Shown: positions 24,260-33,753, numbered from the stretch's first letter. The stretch: DNA of 64,000 nucleotides from JAAYFJ01 sp964344295 (GCA_964344295.1 CAYFMR010000003.1:1-64000); one strand, 5' to 3'. The notes: a model not told the origin generated them from the letters alone. Program-made: numbers and translations.

Positions 24260-25679
24260 AACCATCATCGGCTTGGAAATCCACGTCGAATTAAAAACAG
24301 AAACGAAAATCTTTTGCGGGTGCAAAAACGCTTTCGGCAGTGAAGCCAATACCCATGTGTGCCCTGTGTGCCTGGGGTTGCCGGGTGCCATGCCAAAATT
24401 AAATCGCAAGGCTATAGACTATGCGTTAATGGCAGGCTTGGCTTTTCATTGCGACATCAGTTCCTATAATCAAATGGATCGCAAGAGTTACTTTTATCCT
24501 GATTTAACCAAGGGTTACCAAATCTCCCAAGACCAATATCCGATTTGTCAAAACGGCCACATCACCATTGATACAGAAGACGGAACCAAAGACGTGCGCC
24601 TCATCCGGATTCACTTGGAAGAAGATACGGGCAAGGCCATTCACACGGAAACGGAAGCGCTGATGGACTATAACCGCGCCGGCGTACCCTTAATTGAAAT
24701 CGTATCTGCACCGGATATGGAAACGGGGGAAGAGGCACGGGCATTCTTGGAAGAATTGCGCTCCACTCTGACCTATCTTGGCATTTCCGATTGCAAACTG
24801 GAAGAAGGTTCCATGCGCTGTGACGTCAACATTAACGTCAAAGACTTGGATACGGGCCACCGCACCGTCATCACCGAAGTGAAAAACATCAACTCTTTCC
24901 GCGGTGTCGTCAAAACCATCGAATTTGAAACGGCACGCCATCAAGATATGTTGCAACGAGGGGAAACTGGTACCAAGGTCACCCGTCGCTGGGACGATGT
25001 CGCTGGCGAAACGGTGTTGATGCGTGAAAAATTGGTAGAACCGGATTATCGATTTGCAGCCGAGGCAGACTTACCGCCTTTTGCCATTGACCAAGAGTGG
25101 ATCGATCGTGTACGAGACACCTTACCGGAGCTCCCACGGGAAAAGCGAAACCGCTTTATGGAAAACTTCGGCTTGTCCGCTTACGATGCCGGTGTATTAA
25201 CTGGCAGTCAAGATTTGGCAGACTTTTACGAAGCTGTGGCCTCTCATCATCAGGACTATGAACAGGTGAGTAACTGGATGATGGGAGAGGTGCTGCGACG
25301 GGTCAATGACGAGGGCTTGGAGTTCACAGACCTGCGTTTTACGCCCCAAGACTTAGCAGATCTCCTAGCGCTGATTGACGAAGGCAAGATTAGTCAAAAT
25401 GTGGGTAAAAAAGTTTTCCGCTCCATGTTTGAACAAGGAGACAAACCGGCTGACATCGTGAAACGAGAAGGGCTGGTGCAAATTTCCGATGAAGGCGCCT
25501 TAGAAAAGATGGTTGAAGAAGTTTTGGATGCTAATCCACAAAGTATTGAAGACTTTAAAAACGGTAAATCCAGGGCTTTGGGATTCCTAGTCGGTCAAGT
25601 GATGAAACATAGTAAAGGCAAGGCCAACCCGCAAATGGTCAACGCCATGATTGCTGAAAAGTTGAAAGAACGCAAATGA
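24249..25679 (+). CDS. gatB: GatB, kinase/amidotransferase subunit
   Basis: This 476-residue protein phosphorylates and amidates misacylated tRNA. It shows the N-terminal GLEIHVEL, the zinc ligands CGC ... CPVC near 23-40, NQMDRKSYFYPDLTKGYQIS, the HLEEDTGK and YNRAGVPLIEIVS segments, and a C-terminal YqeY-like helical tail ending in GKANP. All look intact, so ammonia-dependent transamidation should still be possible despite the GatA change. It overlaps gatA by 11 bases and the DUF1653 gene by four. Confidence 0.96.
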   Translation: MNYKTIIGLEIHVELKTETKIFCGCKNAFGSEANTHVCPVCLGLPGAMPKLNRKAIDYALMAGLAFHCDISSYNQMDRKSYFYPDLTKGYQISQDQYPICQNGHITIDTEDGTKDVRLIRIHLEEDTGKAIHTETEALMDYNRAGVPLIEIVSAPDMETGEEARAFLEELRSTLTYLGISDCKLEEGSMRCDVNINVKDLDTGHRTVITEVKNINSFRGVVKTIEFETARHQDMLQRGETGTKVTRRWDDVAGETVLMREKLVEPDYRFAAEADLPPFAIDQEWIDRVRDTLPELPREKRNRFMENFGLSAYDAGVLTGSQDLADFYEAVASHHQDYEQVSNWMMGEVLRRVNDEGLEFTDLRFTPQDLADLLALIDEGKISQNVGKKVFRSMFEQGDKPADIVKREGLVQISDEGALEKMVEEVLDANPQSIEDFKNGKSRALGFLVGQVMKHSKGKANPQMVNAMIAEKLKERK

Positions 25680-25951
25680 CGCAGAGATCAGCAGAAAAAT
25701 CGACCGACACCACAATAGAAAAAGGGTACTACCGCCATTTTAAAGGGGGCATCTACCGCGTGTGGGCCACAGCCAGGCACTCAGAAACGACAGAACCCAT
25801 GGTGGTCTATGAGCGGGTAGCGGATGGGAGTTTGTGGGTGCGCCCGCAAAAGATGTGGTATGAAACCGTATGTCGTGACAACTACCAGGGACCGCGATTT
25901 GTGTACATAGGACAAGAAAAGGAGAAAGCATGCAAAAAAAAGGATGGATAG
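25676..25951 (+). CDS. DUF1653 domain protein
   Basis: This 91-residue protein has the DUF1653 core: YYRHFKGGIYRVWATARHSET, then MVVYERVADGSLWVRPQKMWYETV. Function is not known; the fold is a small beta barrel. It overlaps gatB by four bases (ATGA) and its 3' end overlaps sppA by 22 bases, so the three are translationally linked. The basic tail (ACKKKDG) is largely a by-product of the overlap. Confidence 0.85.
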   Translation: MTQRSAEKSTDTTIEKGYYRHFKGGIYRVWATARHSETTEPMVVYERVADGSLWVRPQKMWYETVCRDNYQGPRFVYIGQEKEKACKKKDG

Positions 25952-26904
25952 CAGTGGCGCTGGCAGTGATCGTATTGTTAGTCAGTACCATCGCGCCGAA
26001 GAAAGAGGTGAAAATGCCGGAAGAGGCAGAAAATTGGATCAAGGATTTGTCCGTATTACAATTTGATACGATCGGAGAAGAGGTGGTCAAAGCAGGAGAT
26101 ACCAAAGCACGCGTGGCCATTATTCCCATTAAAGGTGTCATCGGCAGCAGCGGAGGAGAGTATCGGCATCAGGTGATTTTAGATGAGATCGAACTGGTCA
26201 AGGAAGATCACACAGTCGAGGCGTTGATTCTGGAAATGGATACGGGTGGTGGCCAAGTCTATCACAGCGCCGAAGTGCGCGACCGCTTGGTGGAGCTCAA
26301 AGAGGCTAGAGAGATCCCCATCTACGTGAGCATGGGCAGTGTCACTGCCTCTGGCGGCTATTGGATTGCCTCCATGGCCGATCAAATCTACGCGGCTAGT
26401 GAAACCATCACCGGCTCCATCGGCGTCTACATGGGAAATTTAAACTTTAGTCAATTTTTAAATGAAAAGGGTATCTACGACGAGTACTATGTCTCTGGTC
26501 CGATGAAGCGAGCCAATGCCTCGACGGCTCCCGTGACGGAAGAGCAGCGCGCCTACCTTCAAGATCATGTGGACCGCATTTACGAACGGTTTGTGGATTT
26601 GGTAGAAGAAGGGCGACACATGGACCGCGATAAGGTGTACACGTTGGCAGATGGTCGCATTTTCGACGGCCTACAAGCGAAAGAGGTGGGCCTGGTGGAT
26701 GAAATCGGCTACTTGGCCGATTGCATTGACGACGTGCAAGCGGATTACGATCTAGCAGACAGCGAAGTATTTCGCTACATCTATGAAGGGGGTCCTTTTG
26801 ACAACTATTTTTCGTTTTTCTCCCAAATGAAGGCACGACCACAGATGCAAGAGACGATGCAATGGATGCCCATCTCCTTATTAGGAGGGTTTGACTATGA
26901 GTGA
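25930..26904 (+). CDS. sppA: Signal peptide peptidase SppA
   Basis: This 324-residue membrane-anchored serine protease degrades leftover signal peptides. It has one N-terminal membrane helix (about 5-23). The catalytic Ser141 lies in TASGGYW and the general-base Lys193 in GPMKRA. Their 52-residue spacing equals that of Bacillus SppA (Ser147/Lys199). The GSIGVYMGN and DGRIFDGLQAKEVGLVDEIG motifs are also present. ATG 25930 follows AAAAGGAG. Confidence 0.93.
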   Translation: MQKKGWIAVALAVIVLLVSTIAPKKEVKMPEEAENWIKDLSVLQFDTIGEEVVKAGDTKARVAIIPIKGVIGSSGGEYRHQVILDEIELVKEDHTVEALILEMDTGGGQVYHSAEVRDRLVELKEAREIPIYVSMGSVTASGGYWIASMADQIYAASETITGSIGVYMGNLNFSQFLNEKGIYDEYYVSGPMKRANASTAPVTEEQRAYLQDHVDRIYERFVDLVEEGRHMDRDKVYTLADGRIFDGLQAKEVGLVDEIGYLADCIDDVQADYDLADSEVFRYIYEGGPFDNYFSFFSQMKARPQMQETMQWMPISLLGGFDYE

Positions 26905-27490
26905 TCCCCATATCATGGACGGCTATGAGAAAACAGAAGGGATTCAAACGAACCCGATGCCTCCCGAGAAGGAAAACAAAAAACCCAAGCACGCACCGCT
27001 TCCGGATTATTTAAAGACGTATCCAGGACTCTTTTTCGGTGGCGCTTGGGCTCGATTGGTGGCGTGGTTGATCGATGTGTTGGTGGCCAAAGCATTGGTG
27101 CGTATCCTGGTGGACACCCCGCTGAGCTGGGCCGGTTATGTGTGGGAAACGCAAGGGCTGCAGCTTCATATGGTACTGGGAGGCCTGGTGTTTTATGCGT
27201 ATTTTGTTTTGATGAGCTACTATAACCGGGGACAAACGTTGGGTAAAACCATTCTCGGCTTACGCGTGGTCAGTCAAGATGGTGAGCCACTGGGCATTGG
27301 ACAAGTCCTGGTACGGGAGTGCTTTTGCCGATACCTCATCGTCAAGTTTGGAATCTTGTCTCTCTTTATTGTCTTTCATCCCCAAAAGAGAAGTCTGGCA
27401 GACCTTTTTGCGGACACCTATGTATTAAGCGAAAAGGCCTTAAACGCCCGTGCCTTTGGTAAGGAAGAGGCAAAGCAAACCAGCTTATAA
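26897..27490 (+). CDS. RDD family membrane protein
   Basis: This 197-residue protein has a polar N-terminus of about 45 residues, then the RDD domain: ARLVAWLIDVLVAKAL (Arg and Asp of the name), a middle helix (LVFYAYFVLMSYYNRGQTLGK, conserved GQTxGK) and a last pair ending in RSLADLFADT. Members are thought to act in ion or proton exchange; the substrate is unknown. ATG 26897 lies seven bases after AGGAGGG and overlaps the sppA stop by eight bases. Confidence 0.88.
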   Translation: MSDPHIMDGYEKTEGIQTNPMPPEKENKKPKHAPLPDYLKTYPGLFFGGAWARLVAWLIDVLVAKALVRILVDTPLSWAGYVWETQGLQLHMVLGGLVFYAYFVLMSYYNRGQTLGKTILGLRVVSQDGEPLGIGQVLVRECFCRYLIVKFGILSLFIVFHPQKRSLADLFADTYVLSEKALNARAFGKEEAKQTSL

Positions 27491-27514
27491 GTGTACAAAG
27501 AAAACGATTATGAA

Positions 27515-27547
27515 AAACTCCCTCGCCGAAATCGGCGGGGGAGTTTT
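27515..27547 (+). terminator. Rho-independent terminator of the gat-sppA region
   Basis: AAAACTCCC and CGCCG pair with CGGCG and GGGAGTTTT around an AAAT loop. It ends the transcript running from pcrA or ligA through the RDD gene. Confidence 0.85.
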
Positions 27548-27575
27548 GGGTTGGGCGAAAATATTGGCGGATAAG

Positions 27576-27605
27576 GAAAAAGCACGTTTGCACGTGTTTT
27601 TCTTT
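27576..27605 (-). terminator. Terminator of the minus-strand regulator
   Basis: The inverted repeat AAAAAGCACGT / ACGTGTTTTT has a TTGC loop and lies immediately after the stop codon of the minus-strand regulator gene. Confidence 0.75.
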
Positions 27606-28136
27606 TTATGAAGAAACGGGCGGTGTGATGATGACAGCCACAGTTTGGGTGTCTTTTTCATCATCAGCAGCGCGATAAGGTTCGATTAAGTCCTGGATTT
27701 GTTTACTTAAGCGCTTGAGCTCTTGAGGAGAGCCTTTGATCTTTTGGCTTTTAAAGCTCATGGGATCATGCATTAAGTCGATAGATTCTTGTTTGGAGTA
27801 ACGATAGAAACGGCTAAGCAGGGGTAACATGAAGCCATAGAATAACTGAAACAATCCCTCGCCATCTCGGTTTGACAGTTGGTGCTGCAACCCGTCGTCT
27901 AGGGGCAGATGCAAGGCATAAGTCTTTTCCACCATGGAGCGAACTTTTTCTCGCTTAACAACCTTAATCAGACCATCTTTTTCCAAGGCGTTTAAGTGGC
28001 GGTATAAGCTGGCGTGAGGAATTTCAGGCGCGATGGCCTTGATGTCTTGTGCCGTCAAAGATTCCCTTTCGTACAAAGCCATGATGATTTTTAATTTGTG
28101 AGGGTGGGTTAGGGCGTTCATCAATTGATCGAACAT
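27606..28136 (-). CDS. ArsR-like winged-helix regulator
   Basis: This 176-residue protein has an N-terminal winged helix (about 1-75: ALTHPHKLKIIMALYERESLTAQDI, then PHASLYRHLNALEKDGLIKVV). The C-terminal part is helical with LFQLFYGFMLPLLSRFYRYSKQ and may bind a ligand or dimerise. This layout resembles the HTH_20/YdfF-like group of ArsR relatives. AAGGAG precedes the ATG. It lies downstream of rodA in the same direction but 60 bases of AT-rich DNA separate them. Target unknown. Confidence 0.8.
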   Translation of the reverse strand: MFDQLMNALTHPHKLKIIMALYERESLTAQDIKAIAPEIPHASLYRHLNALEKDGLIKVVKREKVRSMVEKTYALHLPLDDGLQHQLSNRDGEGLFQLFYGFMLPLLSRFYRYSKQESIDLMHDPMSFKSQKIKGSPQELKRLSKQIQDLIEPYRAADDEKDTQTVAVIITPPVSS

Positions 28137-28198
28137 AGTGACACTCCTTTACTCCTAAAAGCTAGATTCATGTTATCACATTGATAGTTTGAATGCAA

Positions 28199-29317
28199 CT
28201 AATAATGGCTACTACGCTGGTATTTAGCAATGCTCAAGGTCAATCCAATACAAATTAAGTTGGCCATTTGGAATGTGCCTCCATGACTCATAAAGGGCAA
28301 AGGGATACCGGTGATAGGCATTAGCCCCATGGTCATGCCAATATTTTCCCAAATGTGAATGATAAACAGTGCGGCAAAACCGGTGATCATCAATCGAGGT
28401 GCCAGGTCTCGACATTCATCGGCAATGCGATACATGCGGTGGAAGACGATGGCATAAAGTCCAAGGAGCAATGCTCCCCCCACAAAGCCGAGTTCCTCCA
28501 CGAGTACCGTAAAGATGTAGTCATTGTGTTTGGCGGGAATGTAGTCGTACTGGGTTTGAGTGCCGCGAAAAAGACCCTTTCCCCACAGTTGACCGTTACC
28601 AATGGCAATGCGGCCTTCGTTGAATTGGTAACCGGTGGAACTGGTGGCTCGATCGGGTTCGATCCAGTCAAGGATACGGTTTTTCTGGTAGGTATCCAGC
28701 TTTTTCCAAGCCAGGGGGCCTAATAGAGGCAGGCTCAACAGCCCGAATCCCAAAATCGGCAAGATAATGCGCCAGGACAAGCCGGTCATAAAGAGCATGA
28801 TGAGAAAGAGCACCACAAAGACCATGGCCGTGCCAAAGTCAGGTTGTAAAGCGATGAGCACAATGGGGACGGCCGCATAGGCGATAAGCCTTAAAAGAAC
28901 ACGAGGCTCGTTGATGTTATCACGGTGTCGCTCCATGTAATCGGCCATACAGATGATAAAGGCAATCTTGACGAACTCGGAAGGTTGAAAGACAAAACCG
29001 CCGATCTCAAACCAGGAACGGGCACCCCATTCGTCGAGCCCGTGGCCAAAGAGCAAGGTCACGACCAACAGGCCATTGGCGATGAGGTAGATCATGTGAG
29101 CAAGCCGCAGCCAGACACGGTAATGGAATTGGAGTAAAATGAACACAAAAACAAACCCTATGACTGTGGCGATGAACTGGGAGCGTAAAAGGTTGGTGGA
29201 ACCTGTTGATAGGGTGGCGGAATAAACCATGACCAAGCCGAGTGCACATAGAGCCACTATCGCCAAGAACAAAGGGGCATCGAGTCGTTGCAGAAAGGTG
29301 GGTTTCTTTTTAAACAT
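28199..29317 (-). CDS. rodA: SEDS peptidoglycan polymerase RodA
   Basis: This 372-residue ten-helix protein polymerises lipid II during elongation, working with a class B PBP. Family marks are LGLVMVYSAT in helix 1, WGARSWFEIGGFVFQPSEFVKIAFI, ALQPDFGTAMVF with the catalytic Asp, AKHNDYIFTVLVEELGFVGG and GIPLPFMSHGGT. The short loops and lack of a long N-terminal tail favour RodA over FtsW. GAGGTG precedes the start. No mreBCD or mrdA is nearby. Confidence 0.9.
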   Translation of the reverse strand: MFKKKPTFLQRLDAPLFLAIVALCALGLVMVYSATLSTGSTNLLRSQFIATVIGFVFVFILLQFHYRVWLRLAHMIYLIANGLLVVTLLFGHGLDEWGARSWFEIGGFVFQPSEFVKIAFIICMADYMERHRDNINEPRVLLRLIAYAAVPIVLIALQPDFGTAMVFVVLFLIMLFMTGLSWRIILPILGFGLLSLPLLGPLAWKKLDTYQKNRILDWIEPDRATSSTGYQFNEGRIAIGNGQLWGKGLFRGTQTQYDYIPAKHNDYIFTVLVEELGFVGGALLLGLYAIVFHRMYRIADECRDLAPRLMITGFAALFIIHIWENIGMTMGLMPITGIPLPFMSHGGTFQMANLICIGLTLSIAKYQRSSHY

Positions 29318-29399
29318 AGTAACACCTCAAAAGGTAGTATAACACAAACGATGACGAATGAAAACGCGTAGGTAGCTGTATAAACTCATCCTTATATGG

Positions 29400-29405
29400 T
29401 ATAAT
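29400..29405 (+). promoter_or_regulatory. Candidate -10 box for the DUF503-nth-vanW run
   Basis: A perfect TATAAT lies 19 bases before the ATG of the DUF503 gene. No convincing -35 is visible, so this is tentative. Confidence 0.45.
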
Positions 29406-29423
29406 CGAGAACGGAGGTAAAGC

Positions 29424-29720
29424 ATGATAGCAGTGGCATTAGTGGTATTTCGCTTATACGAAGTGCATTCATTAAAAGAAAAAAGAGCTGTGATGCGCCC
29501 ATTGCTAGAAGGCATTCGTGCCAAGCATAAAATCAGTATCGCAGAAATCGACCACTTAGACAGCTATCGCCAAAGCGTGGTGGAATTTGCCGTGGTAGGC
29601 AATGAAAAGAAACACTTGGAAAAAGTGACACAACGCATCCTCCAAGAGATGGAAACTTATGCACAGTTGGAAGTGGTGCAATGGGAAAGAGAGGTGTGGG
29701 ATTTATGGGAAGACGGTTAA
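29424..29720 (+). CDS. DUF503 (YlxP-like) protein
   Basis: This 98-residue protein follows the DUF503 pattern: AVALVVFRLYEVHSLKEKRAVMRPLLEGIRAKHKISIAEIDHLDSYRQSVVEFAVVG in outline, a ferredoxin-like fold. The relative YlxP usually sits by rbfA and may act in ribosome maturation; that context is absent here. GGAGG precedes the ATG. It overlaps nth by 16 bases. Confidence 0.88.
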   Translation: MIAVALVVFRLYEVHSLKEKRAVMRPLLEGIRAKHKISIAEIDHLDSYRQSVVEFAVVGNEKKHLEKVTQRILQEMETYAQLEVVQWEREVWDLWEDG

Positions 29721-30352
29721 AGAAAACAGAAGTGGTGCAAGTACTGGACGCATTGAAGGTAGCCTTTCCCCATGCTAAGGCAGAGCTTGATTTTACGAAT
29801 CCCTTTGAACTGTTAATCGCCACGATTCTCTCCGCACAATGCACTGACGTGCGGGTCAATAAGGTCACGAAGAACTTATTCCAGCTGACCAAAACGCCGC
29901 AAGATTATTTGGATATGGGCCACGAAAAACTAGCGGAGCTCATTCACTCTTGTGGTTTTTATGATTCAAAAGCAAGAAATATTCTGGGCGCTTGCCGTAT
30001 GCTCATCGAAGAGTATGAAGGTGAAGTGCCACAAACGATACCTGAACTCATGCGACTGCCCGGCGTAGGCAAGAAAACTGCCAATGTGGTAGCCTCCAAT
30101 GCCTTTGGCGTGCCGGCCATCGCTGTGGACACCCATGTGTTTCGCGTGTCTAATCGCATCGGCTTGGCCAAGGCTGCCAATGTGAAAGATACCGAAGCGC
30201 AGTTAGAACGTATGATACCGAAAGCTCGCTGGACAGATAGTCACCACCTTTTAATCTTTCAAGGACGGTACGTTTGCAAGGCCAGGCGGCCCTTGTGCCA
30301 AGACTGTGCAGTGACGGAGCTTTGCCAATATGAACAAAAGGAGATGCTATGA
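29705..30352 (+). CDS. nth: Endonuclease III Nth
   Basis: This 215-residue DNA glycosylase/AP lyase removes oxidised pyrimidines. The helix-hairpin-helix LPGVGKKTANVV holds the catalytic Lys, and AVDTHVFRVSNRIGL holds the catalytic Asp. The 4Fe-4S cluster Cys pattern C-x6-C-x2-C-x5-C is visible at the C-terminus (CKARRPLCQDCAVTELC). ATG 29705 has GAGGTG eight bases upstream and gives the usual length; ATG 29681 would add eight residues. Its stop overlaps the next start (ATGA). Confidence 0.95.
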   Translation: MGRRLKKTEVVQVLDALKVAFPHAKAELDFTNPFELLIATILSAQCTDVRVNKVTKNLFQLTKTPQDYLDMGHEKLAELIHSCGFYDSKARNILGACRMLIEEYEGEVPQTIPELMRLPGVGKKTANVVASNAFGVPAIAVDTHVFRVSNRIGLAKAANVKDTEAQLERMIPKARWTDSHHLLIFQGRYVCKARRPLCQDCAVTELCQYEQKEML

Positions 30353-31821
30353 AAAAACGACTGCGATGGGCGATTGTGATCATCGCTATCATACTGGTCA
30401 TCTTAGTGGGCAGTTATGCTCACATGGTTAAGGTGTTAAACGCCTTAGATGACCAACATCAAATCTACCCTGGTGTGACCGTCGAAGGGTTCCCTGTGGG
30501 TAATATGACACAAGAAGAGGCAGCCACGCAAATTGCCGCTCATTTTGACGAAACATATGGCCAAGAAATCATCAAACTCACCTATGATGATGCCACCTAC
30601 CCTTTGGTTTATAGGGATTTGGGCCTTCATGTAGAAGCCTATAAGGCGGCGGCGGAAGCCTATGCCAAGGGCAGAGAAGGATCGGTCTTTTCTCGCTATC
30701 GAACGATGAAAAAGCTGGAAAAAGAAACGGCGGACAGCCCCGAAAACGCAACGACTGACATTTCCCTGGAGTTGACCTTTGATCCTTTGGCGGTCAGAGA
30801 AGCCGTGGACCGTGTCGCCGCAGATATTGATCAAGCTCCTCAACCGGCAGCGATTTGGTATGAAGGAGGAGAGTTGATGGTAGCCCCGGGAGAACCGGGC
30901 AGGGTTGTCAATCGCAATAAGGCGACAGAGGATATCCTAAACGCCCTGGTGGCGGAAGAAAAAGACTCGGTAGCCTTGGTGGTGGAAGAGGAGGCACCGC
31001 CGGAATCGGAACTGGATTTGGATCGCATTAATGGCCTAATCGGAGAATTTACCACCTCGTTTTCCGGTAGCACGGAAAATCGCAAAGAAAACATCCGCCT
31101 CTCGACCCAAGCCTTCCATGGCAAAATCCTAGCACCGGGAGAGACGCTATCTTTTAATGAAACTACGGGACCGCGATCCGCGGAGGCCGGTTACCAATCC
31201 GCCGGTGTCATTGTGGGCAATAAACTGGAAAGTGGGCTAGGCGGCGGTGTCTGCCAAACCTCGACTACGCTGTATAACGCGGCTTTGCGGGCGGATTTGA
31301 CCATTGTGGAGCGCCGCAATCATACCTTGCCGGTAGGCTATGTGGCCAAAGGCTGTGACGGAGCGGTGAGTTACGGCTCTCTGGATTTGAAAATTAAAAA
31401 TGACTTTGATTTCCCCGTCTTTATTGCTTCGTACACCCAAGGTGACCAAGTGACCTTTCGCCTCTATGGTGACACGCAGGTCAAAGACTACGAGGTGCAA
31501 ATTTCATCCGAGCAAGTGGGCACTGTGCCTTCGCCGGTCATCGAAAAGCTGGACCCCGAAGCAGAACCGGGATCTCGCACCGTTACAGAGCAAGGGCGAA
31601 CTGGACTTAAGTATGCAACCTATAAGACCAAGATTAGAAATGGTGAGGTCATCTCGTCAGAGCAAATTACCTCAGACTATTATCCGGCCACCAACACTAC
31701 GGTAGTCGTTGGACCGCCACCACCGCCTGAACCAGAGACACCTAAAGAACCGGAACAACCAGTAGAACCCGTAGCAGAACCGTCGGAAAACCAGGAAGAA
31801 GCGGTAAACATCTTACCGTAA
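30349..31821 (+). CDS. VanW family cell-wall protein with G5 domain
   Basis: This 490-residue protein has an N-terminal membrane anchor (about 5-24), a peptidoglycan-binding-like domain (YoaR type, about 40-130), then the VanW domain (FSFNETTGPRSAEAGYQSAGVIVGN, GGGVCQTSTTLYNAAL, HTLPVGYV), a G5 domain (about 385-450) and a Pro/Glu-rich tail (PPPPPEPETPKEPEQPVEP). It probably acts at the outer face of the membrane in the wall. The enzymatic role of VanW is not known, and no van resistance genes are nearby, so no link to glycopeptide resistance is implied. Confidence 0.9.
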   Translation: MKKRLRWAIVIIAIILVILVGSYAHMVKVLNALDDQHQIYPGVTVEGFPVGNMTQEEAATQIAAHFDETYGQEIIKLTYDDATYPLVYRDLGLHVEAYKAAAEAYAKGREGSVFSRYRTMKKLEKETADSPENATTDISLELTFDPLAVREAVDRVAADIDQAPQPAAIWYEGGELMVAPGEPGRVVNRNKATEDILNALVAEEKDSVALVVEEEAPPESELDLDRINGLIGEFTTSFSGSTENRKENIRLSTQAFHGKILAPGETLSFNETTGPRSAEAGYQSAGVIVGNKLESGLGGGVCQTSTTLYNAALRADLTIVERRNHTLPVGYVAKGCDGAVSYGSLDLKIKNDFDFPVFIASYTQGDQVTFRLYGDTQVKDYEVQISSEQVGTVPSPVIEKLDPEAEPGSRTVTEQGRTGLKYATYKTKIRNGEVISSEQITSDYYPATNTTVVVGPPPPPEPETPKEPEQPVEPVAEPSENQEEAVNILP

Positions 31822-31846
31822 ATCTAGATAAAATAGGAGGACACAT

Positions 31847-33490
31847 ATGGCAACGATTTCTCGATTTAACGCAAAAGACATTAACTTGGAAAATCCCATT
31901 TTCAGCATGATCCGCACAACTGTGGAAACCAGTTTCTACCGCAATAACGTGGTTGCGGTAAAGACCATTGCCGACGCATATGAACTGGCTAAAAATTCAC
32001 CGGGCACCATTGTGACCGATATGGATGTCTATGAACCGGAAAAATTGGGCTTACCCGCAGGAGCCAAGGTGCTCTTATTTAATGATGGTTCGATTACAGG
32101 ACGCTATGCTAAAGCTCGTGTGATTTTAGGTGACGAAGGTGTGGATGAAAAAGCTTTTGCTGGCATTGCCCGCGAGGCGGAATACCACAGCCGTTACAAA
32201 AAAATGTACCATGCACAGACCTATATTGGCCTAGACCCCCACTTTATGGTCAAAGCCCATTTGCTCATTCCGGAGGGTCATGAAAACATCCTATACTCCT
32301 GGATGCTCAACTTCCAATGGCAAAATGAAGAATACGATACCCTGTACAAAGACTCCGTTGCATTGCCAGAAGGCGACGTCTACGTCTTCTCCAATCCGGA
32401 TTACTACCCTGTAGAGCGTCCTGACGGCCTGTGCCTCTTCGATCCAGTGCACAATAGTGCCATGATCCTGGGCATGCGCTACTTCGGCGAACACAAAAAG
32501 GGAACACTGACCCTAGCCTGGGGCATTGCCAATCGTAACGGATTTGCCTCCTGCCACGGTGGCTTGAAACGCTACGTGATGGATGATCGCAAATTTACCG
32601 TCGGTGTCTTCGGCTTAAGCGGCTCTGGCAAGTCCACCTTAACCCACGCTCGCCATGGCGGCAAATACGATATCACCATCTTGCACGATGATGCCTATGT
32701 CATCTCCACCAAAGACGGCTCCTCTGTGGCGCTGGAACCTTCTTATTTTGACAAGACCCAAGACTATCCCACCGTCGCGCCGGAAAACCGCTATTTGTTG
32801 ACGGTACAAAACTGTGGCGCCACTGTCACAGATGATGGAAAAGTTGTCATCGTCGCGGAAGATATCCGCAATGGAAACGGCCGAGCCGTGAAATCCAAAC
32901 TGTGGACGGAAAACCGCATTAACTATAATGACGACCCCATCGATGCCATCATTTGGCTGATGAAAGACAGCGTCATCCCACCGGTATTGAAGCTGGAAGA
33001 CCCGGTCATGGCCGCTGTTTTTGGAGCCACCCTGGCCACCAAACGCACTACGGCAGAGCGCTTAGCCAAAGGCGTGGATATGGATGCCTTAGTCATTGAA
33101 CCCTATGCGAACCCCTTTAGAACCTATCCTCTAAGCGATGACTACCAAAAATTCTTTACCTTGTTTAAGGAACGCAACGTGGCCTGCTACATCTTAAATA
33201 CCGGCCACTACCTGGATAAAAAAATTCCCAAAGAGGTGACCTTGGACATTTTAGAAAACTTGGCGGAAGGTAAAGACGGATTTGTGCCCTACGGCCCCTT
33301 TACCGGTGTGAAATACTTGCCCATTGACGGCTTTGACCATGCTTTTGACGAAGCTTATAAAGCCAAATGGCGCGCTTCCTTAGACAATCGCATCGACTTC
33401 TTAAAACGCATGGAAACAGAGGCAGGTGGCAAAAATAAATTGCCTCAAGAAACATTAGATGTCATGGAAGCCATGTACAAAGAAATCTAA
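31847..33490 (+). CDS. pckA: ATP-dependent phosphoenolpyruvate carboxykinase
   Basis: This 547-residue enzyme interconverts oxaloacetate and PEP with ATP/ADP. The P-loop kinase-1a motif is FGLSGSGKST and the metal-binding kinase-2 motif is ILHDDAYVIS. AYxNPFRTYP-like and YxLNTG (ACYILNTG) segments are also present. In amino-acid fermenting anaerobes it often runs toward oxaloacetate with ATP gain, or toward gluconeogenesis; the sequence does not tell which. AGGAGG precedes the ATG. Confidence 0.94.
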   Translation: MATISRFNAKDINLENPIFSMIRTTVETSFYRNNVVAVKTIADAYELAKNSPGTIVTDMDVYEPEKLGLPAGAKVLLFNDGSITGRYAKARVILGDEGVDEKAFAGIAREAEYHSRYKKMYHAQTYIGLDPHFMVKAHLLIPEGHENILYSWMLNFQWQNEEYDTLYKDSVALPEGDVYVFSNPDYYPVERPDGLCLFDPVHNSAMILGMRYFGEHKKGTLTLAWGIANRNGFASCHGGLKRYVMDDRKFTVGVFGLSGSGKSTLTHARHGGKYDITILHDDAYVISTKDGSSVALEPSYFDKTQDYPTVAPENRYLLTVQNCGATVTDDGKVVIVAEDIRNGNGRAVKSKLWTENRINYNDDPIDAIIWLMKDSVIPPVLKLEDPVMAAVFGATLATKRTTAERLAKGVDMDALVIEPYANPFRTYPLSDDYQKFFTLFKERNVACYILNTGHYLDKKIPKEVTLDILENLAEGKDGFVPYGPFTGVKYLPIDGFDHAFDEAYKAKWRASLDNRIDFLKRMETEAGGKNKLPQETLDVMEAMYKEI

Positions 33491-33533
33491 GCGAAAATAA
33501 GCATCGCCATTAAAAGCGACCTCACGACGAATT

Positions 33534-33570
33534 GCCCCGGTAGTTAGACCAAGCCTCTAACTACTGGGGC
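33534..33570. other. Long structured hairpin downstream of pckA
   Basis: A 15-bp stem (33534-33548 with 33556-33570, one G-T pair) has a 7-base loop CCAAGCC. A T run follows only 17 bases later, after CCAGAGGGCCG, so it is not a textbook terminator but probably ends the pckA transcript. The rest of the stretch to 33753 holds no gene I can support. Confidence 0.55.
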
Positions 33571-33753
33571 ACTCAACCAGAGGGCCGTTTTTTATTGCCC
33601 GGAAGAAGTGGAATGTGGGTAGAGGGTGATGATAAAGGACGATACACAGGGTGTCGATCAAATGGCAAGTTGGATAGGGGACGTACGGCACCGTGGTTCG
33701 AGGCGTTATCAGCGACATGGCAGGATGAAGGTATGTCAATGTGCTCTTACGGA

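Noticed and set aside
30349..31821. Vancomycin-resistance gene
   Set aside because: VanW-domain proteins with G5 domains are common housekeeping wall proteins; no vanA/B/H/X/Y/S/R genes are nearby.
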